Below are positions 55,163 to 64,000 of a stretch of DNA of 64,000 nt, piece by piece. Position numbers and translations under genes: made by a program. Location: the NCBI GenBank assembly GCA_020630475.1, contig JAHDBI010000006.1:1-64000 (forward strand), in the 5' to 3' direction. The notes under the pieces are model-generated. The model did not search any database and was not told the origin of the DNA. It saw only the letters and a list, made by a program, of their open reading frames with translations. Source of the DNA: Saprospiraceae bacterium (lineage in GTDB: Bacteria > Bacteroidota > Bacteroidia > Chitinophagales > Saprospiraceae). Position 1 is the stretch's first letter. Every line of letters begins with the position of its first letter.

Positions 55163-56401
55163 ATGAGATTATCAATAATTTTAGTTACCACCATGTTAGC
55201 ATTCAACCTAATTCTAAGTTGCGGATGTTCAGAGCCATTTGTTCCAACTATGCCTAAAGAGCCTATGGATTCGATTGATTATAATCTTTTATGGGAAGTT
55301 CCAATAAATGAGGATACTACAATTGTAAGTGAACCTTTTTTAACAAAACTATACCAAGATCAGATATTAGTAGAAAGGGACGTGCTTGGTTTGTCACCTT
55401 CTAGAGCAGAATTACTTTCACTTGATGCTGCTTCTGGAGATTATTTATGGTATTGGAACGCCAATGAAACTATTTCTAGTCTTGCCAATAGACCAGTTTT
55501 CGATGATTCTAATTTTTTTATTGCAGCTGGCAACAATTATCATTCTTTAGATTTATCCTCCGGCGGATCAAATTGGTCCTTGGATTATTCGGATAGCGAT
55601 GGTGGTAATATTTACAGCTTCTTGAATCTAGATAGTGATAGACTTGTTGGTGTAGTACGATATGGAATTTCTGAAATATATAATAACAAAATTGTTTTTA
55701 TAGATAAAAACAATGGTCTAATAAATGAATTGTTCACAGTGGGATTAGACAATGACGGATTTACTAAATCTGTTGAATTTGTTAAACCTTATAAAGACTC
55801 TTCAAATAATCAAATGCTCCTGATAGGTATTGTGAAAACTAAAAATTCTCCATTTGAATTAAAATCTAGTTTAATCAATTATAATTTGGATAGCAATTCT
55901 ACGGTATGGGAGGTTACTGAAATTAATGATGCCATCATGAGTACGAGTATACCAATTATAGAAAATGATCATTTATATGTTCTTAATTTCAAGGGCATGA
56001 CTTGTTTCAACATTAACTCTGGTGATGTTATATGGGATAAAATCTACAATAACATTCGGTTCCTCGGCAATCATTTGATTACGGGAAGTAGCGTTATTTT
56101 TGGGAGTTCTACAGGAAATGTGATTGCCTTAGATAAAAACTCTGGTGTCGAATTATTTAATAAAAGTTTTGGACCAAATGTTTCAAATATTAATTATTTC
56201 GACAATAAATTATTTTTCTGTAACAGTAAACTTCGTATACTAAGCGCAGAGACCGGTGATATTCTACATGAGTTAGAATCAAAAAACGACAATATAGGTT
56301 CTAATTGTTTTTTTAATAACAGAGTAGCAATTAATGAAGTGGATAGTATTATGTACGTTCAAGATAATTATTTTGTTCAGGCAATTAAAATCCCTAATTA
56401 G
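55163..56401 (+). CDS. Lipoprotein with PQQ-like beta-propeller repeats
   Basis: A 412-residue intact lipoprotein. The N-terminus is a hydrophobic signal ending in LILSCGC (lipobox). The mature part shows repeated outer-strand motifs of a PQQ/WD-like propeller: LLSLDAASGDYLWYW, YHSLDLSSGGSNWSLDY, FNINSGDVIWDK, IALDKNSGVELFNKSF and LSAETGDILHELES. Such proteins scaffold complexes or bind ligands; no enzyme residues are seen. It is the only large gene of the island without an internal stop. It lies 12 bases after the hydrolase gene and is followed by a clear terminator, so the three rightward genes probably form one transcript. Confidence 0.85.
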   Translation: MRLSIILVTTMLAFNLILSCGCSEPFVPTMPKEPMDSIDYNLLWEVPINEDTTIVSEPFLTKLYQDQILVERDVLGLSPSRAELLSLDAASGDYLWYWNANETISSLANRPVFDDSNFFIAAGNNYHSLDLSSGGSNWSLDYSDSDGGNIYSFLNLDSDRLVGVVRYGISEIYNNKIVFIDKNNGLINELFTVGLDNDGFTKSVEFVKPYKDSSNNQMLLIGIVKTKNSPFELKSSLINYNLDSNSTVWEVTEINDAIMSTSIPIIENDHLYVLNFKGMTCFNINSGDVIWDKIYNNIRFLGNHLITGSSVIFGSSTGNVIALDKNSGVELFNKSFGPNVSNINYFDNKLFFCNSKLRILSAETGDILHELESKNDNIGSNCFFNNRVAINEVDSIMYVQDNYFVQAIKIPN

Positions 56402-56440
56402 TCAAAACTAGGCATTTTATGAAAATATAACCTTAATAAT

Positions 56441-56477
56441 AAAAGGCAGTTGATTCTCCAAGTTTCAACTGCCTTTT
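56441..56477. terminator. Strong terminator, end of island transcript
   Basis: AAAAGGCAGTTGA (56441-56453) pairs perfectly with TCAACTGCCTTTT (56465-56477) around an 11-base loop. A and T runs on both sides make it work in either direction. It lies 39 bases after the propeller lipoprotein stop. Confidence 0.85.
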
Positions 56478-56668
56478 CATTACAACTAGTTGCGATTAAA
56501 TTATTTAAAGAATTCGCTTTTCTTACATTTATTCTGTTTCGATCACTTTAATTTTAAATTGCATTCAAGCATAACAAATAAATATTTACAAATCTTTTTT
56601 AACTACTTTATACTTGTATAATTCAATCTTATTAAAACGAAAAATGAAACATCAGAAAAAATCCAGCG

Positions 56669-56695
56669 GGTATCACATAGTGATCACGTGATACC
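56669..56695. repeat. Nested inverted repeat at the end of a truncated gene
   Basis: GGTATCAC (56669-56676) and GTGATACC (56688-56695) are perfect inverted copies. Between them lies GTGATCAC (56680-56687), itself a palindrome sharing GTGAT with both arms. The repeat ends exactly at the base before the stop codon of the leftward small gene. Confidence 0.7.
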
Positions 56696-56938
56696 TTATA
56701 GGAAACACCGGATACTATCATTCCGTTGTGCCAGATAATCTTCTTTTCCCTTATCGGTTAAATGAGTAAAAGCATTCTTTTTTCGTTTAATATACCTTCT
56801 ACCGAGTTTTACTAAAAGCTCATGCTGCATCTTTAAAATCGGTCTTATCGAGTTGTTTTGAAATAATTCGACAGATGTCATTTTATCGTGAATAATGGAG
56901 GAGGGTAGAACAGGGCGAATACTTACTTTGTCTTTCAT
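56696..56938 (-). CDS. Small conserved-type protein, possibly truncated
   Basis: An 80-residue basic protein with FQNNSIRPILKMQHELLVKLGRRYIKRKKNAF followed by a second amphipathic part (DKGKEDYLAQRNDSIRC). This resembles the N-terminal half of a small helical Bacteroidota protein family usually nearer 120-150 residues, recalled from memory and not checked. The frame stops at TAA immediately beside the nested inverted repeat, and the frame beyond it soon meets another stop, so the C-terminal half seems lost. No function can be given. It marks the right edge of the island. Confidence 0.55.
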   Translation of the reverse strand: MKDKVSIRPVLPSSIIHDKMTSVELFQNNSIRPILKMQHELLVKLGRRYIKRKKNAFTHLTDKGKEDYLAQRNDSIRCFL

Positions 56939-57020
56939 ATTGGATGGCTTTGACTTTCGTCGAATGCATACAAAACTTTAACAAAGAAAAGAACATCAAG
57001 TTTTAACGGTTAGGCAAAAA

Positions 57021-57052
57021 AAAGTCCACGAAATAGAAATTTCGTAGACTTT
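57021..57052 (-). terminator. Terminator of the cyclophilin gene
   Basis: Read on the minus strand, AAAGTCTACGAAAT pairs with ATTTCGTGGACTTT (one mismatch) and is followed by an unbroken T run (57014-57020 as A on the plus strand). It begins 23 bases after the cyclophilin stop. Confidence 0.8.
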
Positions 57053-57074
57053 AAAGTTTTGCTTTTATGTGTGT

Positions 57075-57578
57075 TTATCCTTTAATCTCAATGCTTTCTA
57101 TAACATCTCCTTGTGCAATGTTATTGACGACCTCTTGGTCTGCATCGGAAACCACTTTTCCAAAGACGCTGTGCTTTCCATCTAACCATGCTGTCTCTAC
57201 ATGTGTGATGAAGAATTGACTTCCATTTGTTCCGGGTCCGGCATTAGCCATCGACAATACCCCCGGCCCGTCATGGGTTAATTCAGGATGGAATTCATCT
57301 GCGAAGTTATAACCGGGTCCACCCGAACCAATACCTTGAGGACATCCACCTTGAATCATGAAATCCGGAATGACTCGATGAAATTTTAATCCGTCATAAT
57401 ATCCAGCTTTTGATAGTTCGAGAAAGTTAGTGACGGTTTTTGGCGTTTTTGTAGCAAATAGGGTAAGATTAATGTCTCCTTTCGATGTATGAATACATAC
57501 ATTAACATCTTGATCATAAGAGGCACTTTCCATGGCCATTTGGACCAATGCTATATCTATTTTATCCGTAGCTGACAT
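57075..57578 (-). CDS. Peptidyl-prolyl cis-trans isomerase, cyclophilin type
   Basis: A 167-residue cyclophilin without signal peptide, so cytosolic. The isomerase motifs [17 protein letters not shown] (catalytic Arg), [22 protein letters not shown] and [12 protein letters not shown] are intact. The first 25 residues before the fold ([19 protein letters not shown]) are an extension of unclear use; an internal ATG at residue 14 or 16 could also be the start. It has its own terminator and marks the return to backbone genes after the island. Confidence 0.94.
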   Translation of the reverse strand: MSATDKIDIALVQMAMESASYDQDVNVCIHTSKGDINLTLFATKTPKTVTNFLELSKAGYYDGLKFHRVIPDFMIQGGCPQGIGSGGPGYNFADEFHPELTHDGPGVLSMANAGPGTNGSQFFITHVETAWLDGKHSVFGKVVSDADQEVVNNIAQGDVIESIEIKG

Positions 57579-58011
57579 ATTTATTAATTTATCTAAAATG
57601 AATGAAAATGCAATATTAGCTAAATATCCCTATTCAATGGGAGCCTTTGATGCTCGTATTGCTCATTCTCCATAATTTAAATGGATTCATTCGGCGAAAG
57701 CCAAAAATGACTAGTCGTAATTCCAGCGTAAAGCTAACAGTGCTTTAGGTTTAAGCTTAGTTTTGATTATTTTATATAGTAAGAGTATCTATAGATATAT
57801 AAATATTTATGAGGACTTTACATATTACGATAAATGTTAAATTATAAAAAATCGTAATATATATATCCAACATATATAGATATTCTATATATTTGCCATA
57901 AGTTTAATAAGAAACTACACATTTTTAGAAAACTACATGTAACTCGGGATCCGAAAGCGGATTCGGGCTACGCTATAGAATTTTACATTAATAACTAAGG
58001 CTAAAGGTCAA
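57579..58011. other. 433-base gap with leader of the giant surface protein gene
   Basis: No gene is seen. A GGCTTTCGCCGAA motif (minus orientation) lies at 57690-57702. From about 57780 the sequence is very AT-rich with TATATA runs, and TATATTTG at 57888-57895 matches the Bacteroidota -7 box, although no TTG is at the right distance. A leader of about 110 bases would follow. It contains a hairpin GGATCCG-AAAG-CGGATTC (57947-57964) in an unusually GC-rich patch. No riboswitch class is recognised. Confidence 0.5.
57690..57702 (-). repeat. GGCTTTCGCCGAA motif, copy 8
   Basis: Exact match on the minus strand in the non-coding gap before the giant surface protein gene, the only intergenic copy. 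Confidence 0.7.
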
Positions 58012-61000
58012 ATGAGAAAACTTACACTTACATCGCGTAAAGCGTTGTCTGATAATGTACAGTACGCATGTACAAGGGCACTGCTTTCTATTCTCTTTTT
58101 CTCTTTTCTATCTATCGGAACGATATCGTCCCAGTGTAATCCTGTTCAGGGGACACTAGAAGGTGTTGTGTTTGATGATTACAACCAAAACGGGTTGTTA
58201 GACATCGATGAGTCCGGGGTAGGAAACGTAATGGTTCAAGTTTATAATTCGAGTAACAGCATTGTGACACAAACGATAAGTGGTGTTTCTGGTGTTTATC
58301 AGTTGAGTGGATTAATAGACGGTGAGCCTTACAGATTGGAATTTTCAACAATCGGAGATTTTTCTTCAACTTATCTTTCACCTGAAAGTAACTCGGCGGT
58401 ACAATTTGTTACGGCACCAGTGTGTGACGTAAATTTTGGTGTCACAAATAGTCAGTTGCTTTGTGAAAATAATCCTGAGCTTGTGCTTTCTTGTTTTGTA
58501 CAGGGTGCTTTAGGGGAATATGATGACGTTGAAACGATCATTGGCCTGGAAAGTGATTTTGATGGAAATAGTACGGTTAGAAAATACGCATCGAAAGCTG
58601 AAACAGGTTCTGTTTGGGGTATTGCGCATAAGCATTCCACTGGAGAAATATTTTCAGCTTCGTTTGTTAAGCAATATGCGGGTTTAACTACTCATGGACA
58701 TGGTGCAATACTAAAAACTAACGTTTCTGGTGGAACAAGTCTTTTTGCAAATATGTCGAGCCTAGGTGTAAACGTAGGTACTTTGGCTCATACGGATGTA
58801 GATGATTGTGAGTATGGTCAACAAGTGGGTAGAATAGGGCTTGGTGCATTGACTTTAAGTGGTGATCAGCAAAAATTATATACGGTTAACCTTTTCCGTA
58901 ATACCTTGGTTGAATTAAGTTCTACGAACCCAACACCAGCAACAACCATAGAGCATCAGATTCCGGACCCTTCTTGTTCTGATGGGGAGTACCGGGCATT
59001 TGCTTTGAAGTATTACAATGATAAGATTTATGTAGGTGTAACTTGTACTGCGGAGACTGCTCAGAATGCAAATCAATCTTCAATGAATGTTTTTGAATTT
59101 GATCCATTATCTGCAAATTTCACTTTGGTATTTTCAGATAACTATATCAAAGGATACTGGCAAGATTTTCCATCTGACGATTTAGCGACTCAACACTGGT
59201 TGACGGATATTGATTTTTCAGATGACGGAAACATGCTACTTTCTTTAACGGACAGATTAGGCCATAGATATTGTGATAATGGTTCAGGTAGATTGGATCA
59301 ACAGTATCCGGATTTATTAATGGCTTGGAATAATAATGGGGTTTGGACTTTAGAAGATAATGGTAAGGCTGGTTCATTAACTGGATCAGGAGTTGGAAAT
59401 AATGATGGACCCAATGGTGGAGAGTTCTTTGGAAATGAATTTTGGGTATCAGGTCCAGCGTATCATAATGAAACGGCTCTAGGTAGTATTATAGTAATTC
59501 CTGGTTCTGATGAAGTGATTGCTGCGGTATATGATCCAATTTTTGATTCATATTCAGGTGGTCTTCATAGATATAGCACTAAGGATGGATCTAAGATTGA
59601 TGCGATTCAATTATATACACAGACATTTGATCCATTATTTGGAAAGGCTACTGGTTTTGGAGATTTAGATGTCAAGTGTCCAGAGTTATCTAAAGAAATT
59701 GGAAATTTTGTTTGGTTCGATACAAATTCAAATGGTGTTCAAGATGCTGGTGAATTGCCTGCAACTGGATTAACAATAGAGTTGTATGATGCCAATTGTA
59801 ATTTGGTGGGTATGGATCTTACGGATAATAAGGGTCAATATTCATTTAATAATTCAAATGTTGATTTAGATCAAGATGGTCAAATGGATGGTTTAAATCC
59901 ATCAGGGACTTACAGCGTTCGAATAGCAGATCTTCATATGGATGCTGGTACTTCGTCTGTTCTTTATAACGGTTCAAATTATGTACTGACAAGTCAAGAT
60001 GTAGGATACGGGACACATTCAAATCAAAATGATTCCGATGCTCAGTATGGAACGCCTTGTTCTTCTGTTGCGGATGGTATTTATGTTCAAGTTGATTTGA
60101 GCACTTCTGAGGCTATCGATCATAGCTTCGATATTGGCTTAACTGTTCCTAATGAATTTGACTTGGCATTAATGAAGACTATTCAAAACAATGGTGCGAT
60201 TAAATTAAATGATAATGTATCGTTTAATATCACTGTTTATAATCAAGGTCAAATTACCGCAACTAGTTTTGTAGTAACAGATTATTTACAACCTGGATTT
60301 CAGTTTGACGCTAACAGCAACCCAGGATGGATACAAGATGGAGATAAGGTGCACTACTCAGTAAACACACCATTAGCTCCTGGAGGTCAATATACTGTTC
60401 CAATTACTTTAAGAGTAAAACCAAGTGTGAATAGAAAGTGGTTTAACTATGCAGAAATAAGTAAAGCAACTGATCAGTTTGGTGAAACTGATTCTGATAT
60501 GGATTCTACTCCAGATCAAGATGATACCAATGATATTGGAGGAATTCCAAATAGTCCTTTTGATGATGTAGTGGATGATTCAGGTATTTTTGATGAGGAT
60601 GATCATGATGGTGCCATGATTGAAATTTTTGATTTGGCTTTAAATAAAGAAGTATTAAATCCTGCTCAAGTATACAGTCCTGGCGACCAAGTGACTTTTG
60701 CAATGAACATTCATAATCAAGGTAACGTAGATGCCCTATCTGTTACAGTTACTGATAACCTTCCTGCTGAATTAATTTTTAGTCCTGCTTTAAATCCAGG
60801 ATGGTCAGTTTCAGGAAACGGTATGGTCAGTTATACATTGACTGATGTATTGAATTCTGGAGAGGTGGATCAAGTATTAATTACCTTAACTATTTCACCT
60901 ACAGCTGATGGAGGTCAATTAGTGAACTATGGAGAAATTAGTGCTTTTGAAACTACCAATCCAAATATTGTTGATATAGATTCAACTCCAGACGATGACA

Positions 61001-64000
61001 TGTCAAATGATATGGGTGGTGAGCCAAATTCTCCAAATGATGATGTGATTACTGATGATGGTACGGTTGATGAGGATGATCATGACCCTGCAGTAGTACA
61101 GTTAGAGAAATTTGATTTAGCATTAAGAAAAGTATTGGAGTCTGATAAATATGTGAGGCTTGGAGATACAGCTACTTTTAGAATTGATGTATTTAATCAA
61201 GGTAGTGTAAGGGCAGACAGATTCACTGTTGTGGATTATGTCAATCCTGAATTTGCCTTTTATGATAATTTAAATGCAGAGTGGAATTTTGATAGTGGTA
61301 TCGCAAAAACAAAAATTAACACAGGTTTAGCCCCAGGAGATTCAACGTCTTTATGGATAAAACTAGTGATTCAAAAAGATGATATTAGAGAGTTAATCAA
61401 TTTTGCGGAGATAAGTTCTGCTTCGACGGAGGATGGAATTCCTTTGGACGATATTGACTCAACTCCTGATGAAGATATGGCTAATGATAATGGTGGTGTT
61501 CCAAATGCACCATTATCCGACGATAATATTAAGGATGACGGAACCGTAGATGAAGATGATCATGATCCTGCTTCATTAATCGTTGTAGATGCTTCGATTT
61601 CAAATGTTTGTATGTGTTTGGATAACGCATCAACAGAAACAGACGGACAATTTTTAGATGAGATTACTATTTTATCTGATGCAGGTCAAGTTTGGTTTAT
61701 CCATAGTGTTGACGGATTATATGATCCAGCAAGTGCTGCGCCACCTGCTGTCCCAACTCCTTTTACCACTGGCCCTACTGGTTTTACAATGACAGAATCT
61801 CCTGCAGGGACATATGTAATGACAGGGGTTCATGAGCATGGAGAAGGCTATTCTATTATATTATCTAATGGAAATGGGTTTTTACAAAGAATAGATAATC
61901 CTGGTTGTTCATACGACAATCCGGATGTTGTGGGACCTACAGCAGTTTGTAATACAACTACGGAGGAATACGAAACAACTCCAATGGCAGGTGCGACATA
62001 TTCATGGGTAGTTAGTCCAGCTGGACCAGTAATCGTGAGTGGTGCTACGGATCCAATTGTAGAAATAGATTGGACGGGTGCAGCTGATGGTAACTATGAA
62101 ATTGCGTTGACAAAAACGCTTGCAGGAGCTTGTATTGCTCCAGCTACTTTAGATGTAGCAGTAGGTTCTACGACTGGAGCTATTGCATGTATTGGTGAAT
62201 TAAATGTTTCCTTAGATCAGAATTGTGAATTAGAAGTCACACCATTGATGGTTATAGCAGGACCTCCAAGTCCATCTGCCGCGTATGCTGTGATGTTATT
62301 GGACGAAAATATGAACGTCATTCCTGGTAATATTTTGACTTCAGATCATTTAGGAATGGAAATTACATTCAAGTTGATGGATGGATGTTCAGGAAACTTA
62401 TGTTGGGGATATCTCTATCCAGAGGATAAATCAGCACCAACGATCCTATGTGAGGATATCACTTTGGATTGTAATGACATGCTAAATTATACCGGCCCAA
62501 TCGCAACGGATAATTGTGATTCTAATCCTGAAGTAATTATACTATCAGAGATTATTACACCGGTTGATTGTGATCCAGATTTCTTGAAATATATAGACAG
62601 AACATATCAGGCAGTAGATGATCAAGGTAATGTTTCTGCAATTTGCTCGCAAAGAATAACTTTGGAAAGAATTGATCTTGATGAAGTAGTGGATTTTACA
62701 GGAGACTTTGATTTAGCAAATTGGGTGCCTGTTGTAGAAGGAGATGGTGTTGTAGATGTTTCAGGTGCGCCAACGACAGTGGTTTTAACGAGCTCAGATA
62801 ATGGTGTTACTTCACCCTCAAACGGTACTGACTTATGTATTGTGATGCCTGTTGAAGGATCAATTACTTTTAATTGGTCATATGTCTCAAATAATTCAGA
62901 TGCTTTTTACGATCAATTTGGTTATTATATCAATGGTAATTTCACAAGGCTTACTGAAAACGGCCCTGTCTTTGGTGCAGGTGCCTTAAATCAAACAGGT
63001 GTAGCAACGGTTTATTTGAACGAAGGTGCAACCTTTTGTTTTTCACAGGAAACTACTGATGCCTCATTTGGTTCAGCCACTACGACAATTGATGATTTCT
63101 CTTATTCTCAGATTCAATTCCCTGCAAGTTTAATGATGGCAACGAGTAATCCTTTGCAATGTGGAACATTTGCACTGGATGATCAAGGCAATCCTCATAC
63201 TGATGTAACGGGTGTACCAACATTGGCCGGCGAGCCTATATATCCAACATTTAATGGATACTGTAATCTGACGATGGGGTATTCAGATAATGTAATTGAA
63301 ATAGGAAATTGCATCACAAAAATTATCCGTACATGGACTGTTGTCGAATGGTGGTGTACTGATAGTCCAATTAGACAAGTAGATCAGATTATTGAAATTG
63401 TAGATGAGGTGGCTCCAAGCTTTGCTGCACCATCAGACATTACAATAACAGCAAATAATTATACCTGTTCGTCTAGCGTTATTTTGCCTTCAATAGAAGT
63501 AATAGATGATTGTAAACAAGATGGTATTACCGTAGATATTGAGACTCCGACAGGAATGTTAAATAACGTAAATGGTGGAGTTGTAAATCTTCCAGTAGGG
63601 ACACATACAGTGACATATATAGCCTATGATGCTTGTTACAATTCTTCATCAAGTGATGTTTCAATTACTATTGTTGATGTAACTGCACCTACAGTGGTGT
63701 GTGACCAAAATACAGTAGTTAGTTTAAATGCAAGCGGTGTTGCACAGGTGTTTGCTCCGGTATTTGATGATGGCTCGTATGATGAATGTGGATTAGATAG
63801 ATTCGAAGTAAGAAGAATGGATAGTAATGCCTTATGCGTTGCGGGGGATGATACGTTTGATGAAAGTATTCATTTCTGTTGCGCTGATGTTGGCAATACA
63901 ATAGTTGTTGTATTAAGAGCATATGATATTAATGGAAATCACAATGAGTGTATGGTGAACGTATTAGTTCAAGATAAATTTCCACCTACCATCTCATGCC
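58012..64000 (+). CDS. Giant multidomain surface protein, runs off window
   Basis: The frame is open from ATG 58012 to the window end (at least 1996 codons, no stop). Order: long signal peptide ending TISSQ; an SdrD/Cna-B-like domain (GVVFDDYNQNGLLDIDESG); a region of about 500 residues without recognised domain; a second SdrD-B domain (IGNFVWFDTNSNGVQDAG, near residue 563); three DUF11-type repeats of about 155-160 residues (716-1188); a region with Ig/PKD-like segments (ATYSWVVSPAG); and HYR-like modules near the end (DEVAPSFAAPSDITITANN, and DVTAPTVVCDQNTVVSL). It is an adhesin-like, probably T9SS-exported protein. The C-terminal sorting domain expected for that would be beyond the window. 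Confidence 0.9.
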   Translation, partial: MRKLTLTSRKALSDNVQYACTRALLSILFFSFLSIGTISSQCNPVQGTLEGVVFDDYNQNGLLDIDESGVGNVMVQVYNSSNSIVTQTISGVSGVYQLSGLIDGEPYRLEFSTIGDFSSTYLSPESNSAVQFVTAPVCDVNFGVTNSQLLCENNPELVLSCFVQGALGEYDDVETIIGLESDFDGNSTVRKYASKAETGSVWGIAHKHSTGEIFSASFVKQYAGLTTHGHGAILKTNVSGGTSLFANMSSLGVNVGTLAHTDVDDCEYGQQVGRIGLGALTLSGDQQKLYTVNLFRNTLVELSSTNPTPATTIEHQIPDPSCSDGEYRAFALKYYNDKIYVGVTCTAETAQNANQSSMNVFEFDPLSANFTLVFSDNYIKGYWQDFPSDDLATQHWLTDIDFSDDGNMLLSLTDRLGHRYCDNGSGRLDQQYPDLLMAWNNNGVWTLEDNGKAGSLTGSGVGNNDGPNGGEFFGNEFWVSGPAYHNETALGSIIVIPGSDEVIAAVYDPIFDSYSGGLHRYSTKDGSKIDAIQLYTQTFDPLFGKATGFGDLDVKCPELSKEIGNFVWFDTNSNGVQDAGELPATGLTIELYDANCNLVGMDLTDNKGQYSFNNSNVDLDQDGQMDGLNPSGTYSVRIADLHMDAGTSSVLYNGSNYVLTSQDVGYGTHSNQNDSDAQYGTPCSSVADGIYVQVDLSTSEAIDHSFDIGLTVPNEFDLALMKTIQNNGAIKLNDNVSFNITVYNQGQITATSFVVTDYLQPGFQFDANSNPGWIQDGDKVHYSVNTPLAPGGQYTVPITLRVKPSVNRKWFNYAEISKATDQFGETDSDMDSTPDQDDTNDIGGIPNSPFDDVVDDSGIFDEDDHDGAMIEIFDLALNKEVLNPAQVYSPGDQVTFAMNIHNQGNVDALSVTVTDNLPAELIFSPALNPGWSVSGNGMVSYTLTDVLNSGEVDQVLITLTISPTADGGQLVNYGEISAFETTNPNIVDIDSTPDDDMSNDMGGEPNSPNDDVITDDGTVDEDDHDPAVVQLEKFDLALRKVLESDKYVRLGDTATFRIDVFNQGSVRADRFTVVDYVNPEFAFYDNLNAEWNFDSGIAKTKINTGLAPGDSTSLWIKLVIQKDDIRELINFAEISSASTEDGIPLDDIDSTPDEDMANDNGGVPNAPLSDDNIKDDGTVDEDDHDPASLIVVDASISNVCMCLDNASTETDGQFLDEITILSDAGQVWFIHSVDGLYDPASAAPPAVPTPFTTGPTGFTMTESPAGTYVMTGVHEHGEGYSIILSNGNGFLQRIDNPGCSYDNPDVVGPTAVCNTTTEEYETTPMAGATYSWVVSPAGPVIVSGATDPIVEIDWTGAADGNYEIALTKTLAGACIAPATLDVAVGSTTGAIACIGELNVSLDQNCELEVTPLMVIAGPPSPSAAYAVMLLDENMNVIPGNILTSDHLGMEITFKLMDGCSGNLCWGYLYPEDKSAPTILCEDITLDCNDMLNYTGPIATDNCDSNPEVIILSEIITPVDCDPDFLKYIDRTYQAVDDQGNVSAICSQRITLERIDLDEVVDFTGDFDLANWVPVVEGDGVVDVSGAPTTVVLTSSDNGVTSPSNGTDLCIVMPVEGSITFNWSYVSNNSDAFYDQFGYYINGNFTRLTENGPVFGAGALNQTGVATVYLNEGATFCFSQETTDASFGSATTTIDDFSYSQIQFPASLMMATSNPLQCGTFALDDQGNPHTDVTGVPTLAGEPIYPTFNGYCNLTMGYSDNVIEIGNCITKIIRTWTVVEWWCTDSPIRQVDQIIEIVDEVAPSFAAPSDITITANNYTCSSSVILPSIEVIDDCKQDGITVDIETPTGMLNNVNGGVVNLPVGTHTVTYIAYDACYNSSSSDVSITIVDVTAPTVVCDQNTVVSLNASGVAQVFAPVFDDGSYDECGLDRFEVRRMDSNALCVAGDDTFDESIHFCCADVGNTIVVVLRAYDINGNHNECMVNVLVQDKFPPTISC
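60157..61575 (+). repeat. Three tandem DUF11-type protein repeats
   Basis: Units begin with FDLALMK, FDLALNK and FDLALRK at 60157, 60628 and 61111. Each has a beta-sandwich core (NQG motif, then NYAEIS or NFAEIS) and ends with an acidic stretch of the type DSTPD-x5-ND-x-GG-x-PN-x-P and DEDDHDPA. The DNA is less alike than the protein, so the duplication is old. The acidic ends look like calcium-binding linkers. Confidence 0.85.

Noticed and set aside
51014-56938. Integrative element with att sites at tRNA-Arg
   Set aside because: No integrase gene and no second copy of the tRNA 3' end were found in the window, so integration at the tRNA remains only a suspicion.
60157-61575. Recent DNA duplication of the DUF11 units
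   Set aside because: The units align as protein but differ widely at the DNA level, so the duplication is old.
58112-63922. Minus-strand reading frames opposite the giant surface gene
   Set aside because: They are short, low-complexity shadows of the long plus-strand frame, without domains or plausible starts.

Overview
The window is a piece of a Bacteroidota chromosome, most likely from a Saprospiraceae/Lewinella-like lineage. The evidence is several type IX secretion (T9SS) cargo proteins with type A or gliding-type C-terminal sorting domains, PorV/PorQ-like and PorP/SprF-like outer-membrane proteins, an alternative complex III operon, and promoters of the Bacteroidota form TTG-N19/20-TAnnTTTG. 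Base composition is AT-rich (roughly 38-40% G+C by eye). Genes are dense, lie on both strands and often overlap by a few bases.

Layout. 1-49: 3' end of a tRNA-Ala. 0.2-5.0 kb: housekeeping and metabolic genes (lipoprotein, two amidinohydrolase-fold enzymes, an acyltransferase, a DUF2147 protein, holA). 5.1-5.5 kb: a transposase-like gene without its catalytic residues, beside a long palindrome. 5.5-10.2 kb: gamma-glutamyltransferase, a PorV/PorQ-like protein and SppA. 10.4-17.0 kb: a 1869-residue T9SS adhesin with about 12 SprB-type repeats, translationally coupled to a PorP/SprF-like protein. 17-22.8 kb: deoxynucleoside kinase, FolK, an AGCS symporter, a UbiD-like decarboxylase and ThyA. 22.8-25.8 kb: a secreted metalloprotease. 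26-30.4 kb: a CotH-VTC-DUF4956-DUF2490 operon. 30.5-46.1 kb: a respiratory operon, actABCDEF followed by cytochrome c oxidase subunits II and I, heme-O synthase, two subunit III proteins and subunit IV, closed by a strong terminator. A Sco-like protein, a DUF420 protein and a CPMC protein follow. 47.5-50.9 kb: a beta-barrel protein, M32 carboxypeptidase, DUF423 and Ung. 51.0 kb: tRNA-Arg(TCT). 51.3-56.9 kb: an accessory island. 57.1-57.6 kb: cyclophilin. 58.0 kb to the window end: a giant surface protein that runs off the edge.

The respiratory block is a quinol-oxidising, cytochrome c-reducing complex encoded together with its terminal oxidase, as expected for a supercomplex. Unusual parts are an OmpA-type peptidoglycan-binding domain fused to oxidase subunit II, a helix-hairpin-helix tail on ActC, an extra heme domain on ActA, and His-rich segments on several subunits.

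The two least expected signals are these. (1) In the island beside tRNA-Arg, three consecutive genes are each interrupted by one in-frame TAA with no frameshift. In one of them, a lipase-like hydrolase, the nucleophile motif lies before the TAA and the probable catalytic Asp and His lie after it. (2) The oligomer GGCTTTCGCCRAA occurs eight times (six exact, two near), in both orientations and in all three reading frames of unrelated genes, far above chance. It behaves like a genome-wide DNA signal.
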